From UBA2040 sp041751955 (GTDB lineage Bacteria > Bacteroidota > Bacteroidia > Flavobacteriales_D > Crocinitomicaceae), in contig JBGSIB010000074.1 of assembly GCA_041751955.1 (NCBI GenBank), positions 48,444 through 112,443 on the forward strand: DNA of 64,000 bases, in the 5' to 3' direction. A program made the translations under genes and the position numbers. Below, in pieces: positions 44,212 to 51,215 of the stretch (the first letter of the stretch is position 1; every line of letters starts with the position of its first letter). The notes under the pieces are model-generated. The model saw nothing but the letters and a program-made list of their open reading frames with translations, was not told the origin of the DNA and did not search any database.

Positions 44212-44304
44212 AATAAGTAATTTATAGTTACCAGCAAATTATGAACTTTTCAACTTACCACCAAAACTATTTTCAATTTTAACGTTTGGAACAGCTTGTT
44301 TCGA

Positions 44305-44342
44305 AAAACAAAAAATCCCCACCAAATTTACTTGATGGGGAT
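44305..44342 (-). terminator. Terminator of nrdA; second identical 38-nt copy
   Basis: It is identical to 40065-40102 over 38 nt: an ATCCCC/GGGGAT hairpin with a T run on the minus strand. It sits between the nrdA tandem repeat and the next T9SS gene. Confidence 0.65.
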
Positions 44343-44406
44343 TTTACTTTATCCAAAAGAAGTTTCAAATGGCACTTGAAAGTACTTCTTTAAGACTTTA
44401 TATGTT

Positions 44407-44546
44407 TTCTTAGCTTCCGCACATATAGCTGCGCTGGATGTTTGAAAGCTATTCAACCGTTGCTGACTTCTTAGCTTCAACACATATAGCTGCGCTGGAT
44501 GTTTGAAAGCTATTCAGCCGTTGCCGACTTCTTAGCTTCCACACAT
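44407..44546 (-). repeat. 61-bp tandem repeat at the 3' end of nrdA (two copies plus a partial)
   Basis: Units start at 44407, 44468 and 44529 (period 61). The first two differ at about five positions; the third matches only its first about 18 nt and is the end of the nrdA coding sequence. On the minus strand each unit carries ATGTG..GAAGCTAAG, i.e. the gene's last codons (Met-Cys-Gly-Ser-stop in copies 1 and 3; Met-Cys-stop in copy 2). Copy 2 also contains a small hairpin GTCG-GCAA-CGGC with a GNRA tetraloop. Confidence 0.8.
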
Positions 44547-46901
44547 CTCACAATCATCTGGATTGTCGATGGAGCATGCGATGGCTGCTTGTGCTTCGTC
44601 TGCGGCGATTTTAGCGTTGTCTGCCGTTTCTTGGACCATTGCTTTGTCTACGGTGAATTTAATCGCGTCAGTCGCTGCTTTGGTTCTCAAGTAGTACATA
44701 CCTGTTTTCAAACCTTTTTCCCAAGCGTAGAAATGCATAGAGGTCAATTTACCGAAATTGGCATTTTCCATGAATACATTCAAAGATTGTGATTGGCAAA
44801 TGAATGCTCCACGATCTGCTGCTTGATCCATAATTGCTTTTCCAGGAATTTCCCAAGCCGTTTTGTACAAGTCTTTCAATTCTTGCGGAATGCCTTGAAT
44901 GTTTTGAACCGAACCGTTCGTTGACATCAAAGTTTGACGCATTTCCTTGTTCCACAATCCTTCTTTCACTAAGTCTTTCAAAAGGTGTTTGTTCACCACG
45001 ATGAATTCTCCAGAAAGTACACGACGTGTGTAAACATTGGATGTATATGGTTCGAAACATTCGTTGTTACCCAAAATTTGAGCCGTTGAAGCCGTTGGCA
45101 TTGGCGCTAACAAAAGAGAGTTACGTACACCGTGTTTTTTCACTTCTTCTTTCAGTACGTCCCATTCCCAACGTGAAGAAGGTGTAACACCCCACATGTC
45201 GAATTGGAAAATTCCTTTTGAAACCGGTGAACCTTTGAAAGTTTCATACGGTCCTTCTTTGATCGCCAAATCTTTTGACGCTGTCATAGAAGCATAATAC
45301 AAAGTTTCGAATATCTCAGCATTCAATTGACGTGCTCCATCAGATTCGAAAGGCAAACGCATCAACATATAAGCATCAGCTAAACCTTGAACACCAATTC
45401 CGATTGGACGGTGACGCATGTTTGAATTTCTGGCTTCTTCGACTGGATAGTAATTCACATCAATGATGCGATTCAAATTCAATGTTGTTTGATACGTTAC
45501 CTCGAATAATTTATCGTGGTCGAAAGTACCGTCTTCTTTCACATATTTTGGTAAGGCGATAGAAGCCAAGTTACAAACGGCAATTTCATCTGGTGCTGTG
45601 TATTCTATAATTTCTGTACACAAGTTAGACGATTTAATCGTTCCCAAATTTTGTTGGTTGGATTTAGAGTTCGCTGCATCTTTGTACAACATATACGGCG
45701 TTCCTGTCTCAATTTGCGATTCCAAAATCTTGAACCACAAATCTTGTGCTTTGATTGTTTTTCTACCTTTTCCTGCTTTCTCGTACTTCGTGTACAATTT
45801 CTCAAATTCTGCACTGTGCGTATCCGAAAGACCTGGACACTCGTGCGGACACATCAAAGTCCACTCGCCGTTCTCTTTCACACGTTTCATGAACAAATCT
45901 GGAATCCAAAGTGCGTAGAACAAATCTCTAGCACGTTGCTCTTCTTTTCCGTGGTTCTTTTTCAAGTCCAAGAAATCGAAAACATCTGCATGCCATGGTT
46001 CGATATAAATCGCAAAAGAACCTTTTCTTTTTCCACCACCTTGATCAACGTAGCGTGCTGTATCATTAAATACGCGCAACATTGGGACAATTCCGTTGGA
46101 TGTTCCGTTGGTTCCTTTGATGTATGATCCCGTAGCGCGGATGTCGTGAATAGACAATCCAATACCTCCTGCAGACTGCGAAATTTGTGCACAATTTTTC
46201 AAAGTATCGTAAATTCCTTCGATACTATCCTCTTTCATGGTCAACAAGAAACAAGAAGACATTTGTGGTTTTGGTGTTCCTGAATTGAACAAAGTTGGCG
46301 TTGCATGTGTGAACCAACCTTCCGACATCAAATTGTACGTTTTGATAGCCGATTGAATATCAGATTTGTGTATCCCCAAAGAAACACGCATCAACATATG
46401 TTGCGGACGCTCAACAATTTCGCCGTTGATTCTCAACAAATACGAACGGGTTAAGGTTTTGAATCCAAAATAATCATAACGGAAATCTCTATCGTAGATG
46501 ATGCTAGAATCCAAGACATCTTTGTTCTTTTGGATTACTTTGTACACATCATCAGCGATCAAAGACGCCGGTTTATTTGTTTTCGGGTCAATGTAATTGT
46601 ACATGTCCTCGATTGTTTCAGAAAAGGTTTTCTTGGTATCCTTATGCAAATTGGAAACCGCAATTCTTGACGCCAACAATGCATAATCTGGGTGATCCAT
46701 TGTTTTGGCTGCAGCAACCTCAGCTGCTAAATTGTCCAATTGCTTTGTCGTTACACCATCAAAAATTCCTTCAATCACTTTCATGGCTACGGCTTCTGGC
46801 GACACCAATGGGTCCAGACCGTAACACATTTTGATGATTCGGGCGGTTACTTTATCAAATTTTACCGCTTCTTTTCGGCCGTCTCTTTTAACTACATGCA
46901 T
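44532..46901 (-). CDS. nrdA: Class Ia ribonucleoside-diphosphate reductase, alpha subunit
   Basis: 789 aa. It reduces ribonucleoside diphosphates to deoxynucleotides with the NrdB tyrosyl radical. An N-terminal ATP-cone (about 1-95, VVKRDGRKEAVKFDKVTARI) provides dATP feedback inhibition. In the ten-stranded barrel, the catalytic loop is NLCTEI (about 428), with the Cys at about 430. PQMSSCFLL (about 213) contains the first redox Cys, and the double Tyr for radical transfer lies near the C-terminus (FYAWEKGLKTGMYYLR). The tail ends DDCEMCGS, giving the CxxC pair that re-reduces the active site. It is transcribed after nrdB across a 47-nt gap. The stop is the first unit of the 61-bp tandem repeat. 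Confidence 0.97.
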   Translation of the reverse strand: MHVVKRDGRKEAVKFDKVTARIIKMCYGLDPLVSPEAVAMKVIEGIFDGVTTKQLDNLAAEVAAAKTMDHPDYALLASRIAVSNLHKDTKKTFSETIEDMYNYIDPKTNKPASLIADDVYKVIQKNKDVLDSSIIYDRDFRYDYFGFKTLTRSYLLRINGEIVERPQHMLMRVSLGIHKSDIQSAIKTYNLMSEGWFTHATPTLFNSGTPKPQMSSCFLLTMKEDSIEGIYDTLKNCAQISQSAGGIGLSIHDIRATGSYIKGTNGTSNGIVPMLRVFNDTARYVDQGGGKRKGSFAIYIEPWHADVFDFLDLKKNHGKEEQRARDLFYALWIPDLFMKRVKENGEWTLMCPHECPGLSDTHSAEFEKLYTKYEKAGKGRKTIKAQDLWFKILESQIETGTPYMLYKDAANSKSNQQNLGTIKSSNLCTEIIEYTAPDEIAVCNLASIALPKYVKEDGTFDHDKLFEVTYQTTLNLNRIIDVNYYPVEEARNSNMRHRPIGIGVQGLADAYMLMRLPFESDGARQLNAEIFETLYYASMTASKDLAIKEGPYETFKGSPVSKGIFQFDMWGVTPSSRWEWDVLKEEVKKHGVRNSLLLAPMPTASTAQILGNNECFEPYTSNVYTRRVLSGEFIVVNKHLLKDLVKEGLWNKEMRQTLMSTNGSVQNIQGIPQELKDLYKTAWEIPGKAIMDQAADRGAFICQSQSLNVFMENANFGKLTSMHFYAWEKGLKTGMYYLRTKAATDAIKFTVDKAMVQETADNAKIAADEAQAAIACSIDNPDDCEMCGS

Positions 46902-46948
46902 CTTCTACTTCGTTTTTGGGTATTTTAATATCTACAAATGGGGTCTAC

Positions 46949-47923
46949 TTAAAAATCTTCATTCATGGTGAATGTTTGCGAAGAATCACCAAGCACACCT
47001 GCCTTTTGGTATTCTCCTACTCTCTTTTCAAAGAAGTTTGTTTTTCCTTGAATGGAAATCATGTCCATAAAATCGAATGGATTGGTTGCATCATATTCTT
47101 TCGGGCAACCCAATTCCATCAACAAACGATCGGCTACAAATTCTATATATTGCGCCATGGATTCACTATTCATTCCTATCAAACGAACTGGAAGAGCATC
47201 CGTAACGAATTCTTTTTCAATTTCAACGGCATCCAAAATGATGGCGCGAATTTCATCTATTGTCAATTTATTTTGCACGTGATCGTTGTACAACAAACAT
47301 GCAAAATCACAATGCAAACCTTCATCACGAGAAATCAACTCATTGGAGAAAGAAAGTCCTGGCATCAAACCACGTTTTTTCAACCAGAAAATAGAACAAA
47401 AAGATCCTGAAAAGAAAATACCCTCAACGGCCGCAAAAGCAACCAATCTTTCAGCAAAATTTCCTTTTTCTATCCAACGTAACGCCCAATCTGCTTTTTT
47501 CTTCACGCAATCCAATGTTTCCATTGCGTTGAACAAGTGATTTTTTTCCGCTGTGTCTTTGATGTATGTATCGATTAACAAAGAGTATGTTTCTGAGTGA
47601 ACATTCTCCATTGCAATTTGAAAACCATAGAAAAACTTCGCTTCCGTATATTGCACTTCGCTTAAGAAGTTTTCTGCCAAATTTTCATTGACAATACCAT
47701 CTGAAGCCGCGAAAAATGCTAGTACGTGTTTGATAAAGTGTTTCTCATCATCGTTCAATTTGCTTTCCCAATCCACCAAATCCGGTGCTAAATCGATTTC
47801 TTCTGCCGTCCAAAAACTAGCTTCTGCTCGTTTGTAGAAAGACCAAATGTCATCGTGTTGAATAGGAAAAAGAACAAATCTGCTTTTGTTTTCTTCTAAA
47901 ATTGGTTCGTTTACTTGTGCCAT
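46949..47923 (-). CDS. nrdB: Class Ia ribonucleoside-diphosphate reductase, beta subunit
   Basis: 324 aa. It houses the diiron-tyrosyl radical cofactor that starts catalysis in NrdA. The ligand-bearing helices are visible: DLVDWESKLNDDEKHFIKHV (Asp/Glu and His, about 48-67), EVQYTEAKFFYGFQIAMENVHSE (split: EAKFFYGFQ, about 93; ENVHSE, about 108), and ISRDEGLHCDFA (about 197-208, Glu and His). The C-terminus ends QTFTMNEDF, the tail that docks to NrdA. It is the first gene of nrdBA. The 450-nt divergent region upstream contains two DnaA-box-like 9-mers. Confidence 0.96.
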   Translation of the reverse strand: MAQVNEPILEENKSRFVLFPIQHDDIWSFYKRAEASFWTAEEIDLAPDLVDWESKLNDDEKHFIKHVLAFFAASDGIVNENLAENFLSEVQYTEAKFFYGFQIAMENVHSETYSLLIDTYIKDTAEKNHLFNAMETLDCVKKKADWALRWIEKGNFAERLVAFAAVEGIFFSGSFCSIFWLKKRGLMPGLSFSNELISRDEGLHCDFACLLYNDHVQNKLTIDEIRAIILDAVEIEKEFVTDALPVRLIGMNSESMAQYIEFVADRLLMELGCPKEYDATNPFDFMDMISIQGKTNFFEKRVGEYQKAGVLGDSSQTFTMNEDF

Positions 47924-48117
47924 TTCTTAATATATTTTTAACGTCAAAACTGACGAGATTTATGTTTCCTTTCGGAAGGATCTGCTTAAATTTTTTGTTT
48001 CCTTAAGTCGACTTTTTACTTGTAGGAGAAGATCAAATTTCTCGTCGAACTACGGCTTACAAAAATTGTCATTTTTCTCACTTTACACAAGCCGAAGAAA
48101 TCCACAATGCTCCAACT

Positions 48118-48126
48118 TTATTAACA
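48118..48126 (+). promoter_or_regulatory. DnaA-box-like 9-mer TTATTAACA
   Basis: Matches TTATNNACA upstream of nrdB; single occurrences of such a 9-mer are expected by chance in AT-rich DNA. Confidence 0.25.
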
Positions 48127-48187
48127 TCGCCTCACTCTATCCCTTTGTTACCCCAAGCTTAAGTTTGTATTAACGGAGTCGCGGAAT

Positions 48188-48196
48188 TTATCCACA
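48188..48196 (+). promoter_or_regulatory. Perfect DnaA box TTATCCACA
   Basis: An exact match to the strongest DnaA-box sequence, 62 nt after the other candidate, in the nrdB upstream region. In E. coli nrdAB, DnaA boxes upstream of the gene control its expression; here this is inference only. Confidence 0.4.
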
Positions 48197-48375
48197 TAGT
48201 AACCTTTTAATATGTCGATAAATATTTTTTTCTACGTAATCGCTTATGTATGTTGGGGATTAACTCGCTGCAATAAAATTAATGGCTTCTTGGGGTGTTG
48301 TCAAGACAGAAATTATGATATTTTAAACATCGAATTGTCAACTTTTTTTTCGAATATTACTGTACATGTTTGGTT

Positions 48376-49098
48376 ATGGGGCTTAAGAAAAAATCTACAT
48401 CTTTTATAAAAGAAAACTTTGAGAGTTTGGCGCATTTATTGTTCCCAAATATCTGTTTGATTTGCACTGCGGAATTGGCTCCAATTGAAAAGCACATTTG
48501 TCAAAGATGTTCCGGAGATTTGCCCAAAATGCATTTGTCAGAAGAGACAAAAGACAACCCTGTTCATCAAGTATTTTGGGGTCGCGTACAAATAGAACAT
48601 GCATACACTTGGTTAATTTATCAGCAAAACGAGGCGGTAAAAAGCATTCTTCACAACATAAAATACAAGGACAATCCACAATTGGCCAGATCAATGGGGG
48701 AAACAATGTCCAAAGATTTAAGGGATTTGTCTTGGGTGAAAACAATTGATGCGCTTGTACCCGTTCCTATTCATCCCAAGAAAAAATTTATCCGTGGCTA
48801 CAATCAAAGTGAAGAATTGGCTAAGGGCATCAGTAAGGTGCTCAACATTCCCATCGATAATCATTTTTTGAAACGTGCACTGCATACAGAAAGTCAAACT
48901 AAAAAAGGTCGTTTTGCTCGCTGGGACAATATCGAAGATGCCTTCAGGAGTTCCAAAAACCAAGAAAACTACAAACATATTGCTATAGTAGATGATGTCA
49001 TCACCACTGGAGCGACAATGGAACGCATCATTCACCAAATCCACGAAAAAAATCCCGAACTTCGCGTGAGCTTAATTTCGCTCGCTTTTGCGCAATAG
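48376..49098 (+). CDS. comF: ComF family amidophosphoribosyltransferase-like protein
   Basis: 240 aa from the ATG at 48376 (GLKKKSTSF). An N-terminal zinc-ribbon-like segment (LFPNICLICTAELA and HICQRCSG, about 23-52, Cys pairs) is followed by a PRTase fold with LVPVPIHPKKKFIRGYNQSE (about 131-150) and the PRPP loop IVDDVITTGAT (about 202-212). ComF proteins are needed for DNA uptake in naturally competent bacteria, probably on the cytoplasmic side of the transport channel. Its stop (TAG) abuts the next ATG directly, so it forms an operon with the oxidoreductase and DinB genes. Confidence 0.9.
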   Translation: MGLKKKSTSFIKENFESLAHLLFPNICLICTAELAPIEKHICQRCSGDLPKMHLSEETKDNPVHQVFWGRVQIEHAYTWLIYQQNEAVKSILHNIKYKDNPQLARSMGETMSKDLRDLSWVKTIDALVPVPIHPKKKFIRGYNQSEELAKGISKVLNIPIDNHFLKRALHTESQTKKGRFARWDNIEDAFRSSKNQENYKHIAIVDDVITTGATMERIIHQIHEKNPELRVSLISLAFAQ

Positions 49099-50145
49099 AT
49101 GAAACATTTTTTAATAATTGGAGGAGGAATAGCGGGCACATCCGCTGCTTATCATTTGTTGGAACGAGACTGCGCCATAACATTGGTGGACGCCGGATAC
49201 AACCACAGTTCGCTGGTCGCTGCTGGACAGATCAATCCCATGGTTTTTCGCCGTATGACCAAAAGTTGGCGCGTGGATGAATTTCTGCCTTATGCGAGAG
49301 CTTGGTATGAAAAACTTGAAAAATTAAGTGGGATTTCCCTGATAGAAGACAAACCCATCCGTCGACTTTTTGCGCATGAACAGGAAAAAGAAGATTGGAT
49401 AAAGCGACAAGCTGATTCTGAGTTTGCCGATTACCTAGAACCGCTAACGGAAGATGATTTGAGTTTTGATAAAGCGATCAACATCTGTGGATCTGGAAGG
49501 GTTAGACAAAGTTTTTACGTTCAGTCGGAAGGGTTTCTAGAAGCGATGAAAATCTTTGTTCAAAGTCATCCAAACGGCAATTGGATAGAAGAAAAAATCG
49601 ATTACCAAACGATAAATCCTTCTGAATCGAGTTGGAACGGAAAGCTTTACGATGGTATTTTATTTTGTACAGGATTTGAAAACGATGAAAATCCTTATTT
49701 CCAGTTTCTGAATGTGGAAAAAACGAAAGGTGAGGTATTGACTATACAATCAGACATCTACGATGAAGAGTCTTTGAATCGACGTTGTTTTATATTACCC
49801 AAAGCTGACGGAATCTTTCGAATAGGTTCTAATTACGAATGGAATGCAACAGACACCTTGCCCACAGAAAAAGCGAAACAATTAATTTTGGAAAATCTTG
49901 CGACTTTGGTCAAAAATGAATTTACGGTTGTCAATCATGTTGCGGGAATTCGTCCAACGGTAAAAGACAGACGCCCATTGATGGGAGAACATCCTGAAAT
50001 TCAAGGTTTTTATGCTTTCAACGGATTAGGAGCAAAAGGCTATATGATGGCTCCCTTGCTGGGAAAGGAAATGGTCGAATTTATTTTGGACGGCAAAAAA
50101 ACGGATGCTGAAGTAGACATCCAACGTTGCACAACAAAGACATAA
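49099..50145 (+). CDS. FAD-dependent oxidoreductase (DAO family)
   Basis: 348 aa. The N-terminal dinucleotide-binding fold has FLIIGGGIAGTSAAYHL (about 4-20). The C-terminal part has the family motif HVAGIRPTVKDRRPLMGEHP (about 275-294) and GLGAKGYMMAPLLGKE (about 303-318). The fold is that of D-amino-acid oxidase / glycine oxidase type enzymes, which deaminate or demethylate amino acids with FAD. The substrate cannot be inferred. The gene is directly joined to comF (0 nt) and overlaps the DinB gene by one base (TAATG), so its expression is tied to both. Confidence 0.88.
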   Translation: MKHFLIIGGGIAGTSAAYHLLERDCAITLVDAGYNHSSLVAAGQINPMVFRRMTKSWRVDEFLPYARAWYEKLEKLSGISLIEDKPIRRLFAHEQEKEDWIKRQADSEFADYLEPLTEDDLSFDKAINICGSGRVRQSFYVQSEGFLEAMKIFVQSHPNGNWIEEKIDYQTINPSESSWNGKLYDGILFCTGFENDENPYFQFLNVEKTKGEVLTIQSDIYDEESLNRRCFILPKADGIFRIGSNYEWNATDTLPTEKAKQLILENLATLVKNEFTVVNHVAGIRPTVKDRRPLMGEHPEIQGFYAFNGLGAKGYMMAPLLGKEMVEFILDGKKTDAEVDIQRCTTKT

Positions 50146-50591
50146 TGGACAAAATAACAAGTCGATTAACAGATTTGATTGCATTAACAGAAGCCAAATT
50201 CCTTCAATTTTCTGAGGAAGAAGTTCTGTTTAAAAAAGCAAAAACTTCTTGGTCAAAAAAAGAAATATTGGGTCATTTGATTGATTCCGGCATCAATAAT
50301 TTGCAACGTTTCACCGAAATTCAATTTGCGACTCAGCCCTATTCCCTTTGTGGATATCAACAAAATGAATTGGTCATCGCAAATGATTATCACAACACGC
50401 ATACGCCAGAGCTTTTAGTGTGTTGGTCGTCCCTTAACAAGAGAATCGTTCATGTAATTTCAAGATTGTCGCAGGAACAACTAATTTTTAAAATAGAAAA
50501 AGACGATAAACCAATTGGAGATCTAAATTTTCTAATCGAAGATTATGTGCGCCATTTGGAACATCATCTGCGTCAGATTGGTATTTTGTAG
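50145..50591 (+). CDS. DinB superfamily protein
   Basis: 148 aa from the ATG at 50145, which overlaps the upstream stop (TAATG). It is a four-helix-bundle DinB fold, with the metal-binding His residues in KKEILGHLIDSGINNLQ (His at about 45), HNTHTPELL (about 86) and RHLEHHLRQIG (about 137-147). DinB proteins are mostly metal-dependent thiol transferases (bacillithiol S-transferase-like) or of unknown function. The bacilliredoxin-family gene 108 nt downstream makes a low-molecular-weight thiol link plausible. It is not related to DNA polymerase IV. Confidence 0.85.
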   Translation: MDKITSRLTDLIALTEAKFLQFSEEEVLFKKAKTSWSKKEILGHLIDSGINNLQRFTEIQFATQPYSLCGYQQNELVIANDYHNTHTPELLVCWSSLNKRIVHVISRLSQEQLIFKIEKDDKPIGDLNFLIEDYVRHLEHHLRQIGIL

Positions 50592-50629
50592 TTTAAACAA
50601 ACGTTAATCTTTGTCGAAATCTATGAGAA

Positions 50630-50663
50630 TTTGCTCACCTAGGTAAGTATTTCCGTAAATTTG
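50630..50663 (+). promoter_or_regulatory. Promoter TTTG-N22-TAAATTTG for the bacilliredoxin gene
   Basis: Both boxes are exact (50630-50633 and 50656-50663), with a spacer of 22 nt. The leader is about 30 nt to the ATG at 50700. Confidence 0.55.
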
Positions 50664-50699
50664 CGTCACAATAGTACGAATAACAAAAAAATTAAAAAT

Positions 50700-51113
50700 A
50701 TGTATCCAGCAGAAATGGTTGCCCCAATGAAAGCAGATCTTACTTCCGTAGGATTTGAAGAATTAACTTCAGCAACAGATGTAGATAATACCATTCAAAA
50801 CAGCCAAGGAACTTTATTGGTTGTTGTAAACTCCGTTTGCGGATGTGCAGCGGGAAATATGCGTCCAGGCGTAAAAATGTCTGTTACAGGCGACCAAAAA
50901 CCTTCCAAATTGACGACAGTATTTGCTGGAGTTGATGGTGATGCCGTTGCTCAAGCACGCAAATATTTCTTGCCTTATCCTCCAAGTTCACCAAGTATCG
51001 CTTTGTTCAAAGACGGTCAATTGGTGCATTTCTTGGAGCGTCATCACATCGAAGGTGGAACAGCGCAAATGATTTCGGATAACTTGCAAGAAGCTTATAA
51101 GCAGTATTGTTAA
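50700..51113 (+). CDS. Bacilliredoxin (BrxA/BrxB, YphP/YqiW family)
   Basis: 137 aa from the ATG at 50700; the frame begins 13 codons earlier at a TTG without similarity and inside the promoter. The thioredoxin fold carries NSVCGCAAGNMRPG (about 39-52), i.e. the CGC active site that defines this family, and ARKYFLPYPPSSPSIALFKDG (about 83-102). BrxA/B remove bacillithiol from bacillithiolated proteins, and Bacteroidota with bacillithiol use this system. An adjacent DinB-fold protein (bacillithiol transferase-like) fits the same thiol chemistry. It has its own promoter and terminator. Confidence 0.92.
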   Translation: MYPAEMVAPMKADLTSVGFEELTSATDVDNTIQNSQGTLLVVVNSVCGCAAGNMRPGVKMSVTGDQKPSKLTTVFAGVDGDAVAQARKYFLPYPPSSPSIALFKDGQLVHFLERHHIEGGTAQMISDNLQEAYKQYC

Positions 51114-51135
51114 GCCTTATCTGACCGAATTTTTC

Positions 51136-51168
51136 AATCCCGCTTTGGTTTTCCTTGGCGGGATTTTT
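51136..51168 (+). terminator. Terminator of the bacilliredoxin gene
   Basis: The perfect 8-bp stem AATCCCGC/GCGGGATT (51136-51143 with 51158-51165) is followed by T5. Confidence 0.75.
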
Positions 51169-51215
51169 GTTTTCAAGTCTTCTGAATAACAGGTATTAAG
51201 AGATGTACTACGCGC

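Larger units (their letters stand above)
47924..48375. other. nrdB-comF divergent intergenic region
   Basis: 452 nt without a supported gene. It holds an inverted repeat GACGAGA (47952-47958) / TCTCGTC (48040-48046), a small CGTCA/TGACG hairpin near 47941-47955, and the DnaA-box-like sites listed separately. A 65-residue frame at 48212-48409 is Cys/Trp-rich noise overlapping the comF start. Confidence 0.55.

Noticed and set aside
47924..48060. NrdR box or cobalamin riboswitch upstream of nrdB
   Set aside because: I could not find a paired NrdR-type palindrome or a B12-box; class Ia nrd does not require B12.
47924..48375. Possible replication origin
   Set aside because: Only two DnaA-box-like sites and no clear repeated AT 13-mers; nrd regulation is simpler. 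A genome-wide skew plot would decide.
48212..48409. 65-aa frame upstream of comF
   Set aside because: No signal peptide, no family resemblance, Cys/Trp-rich, and it overlaps the comF start.
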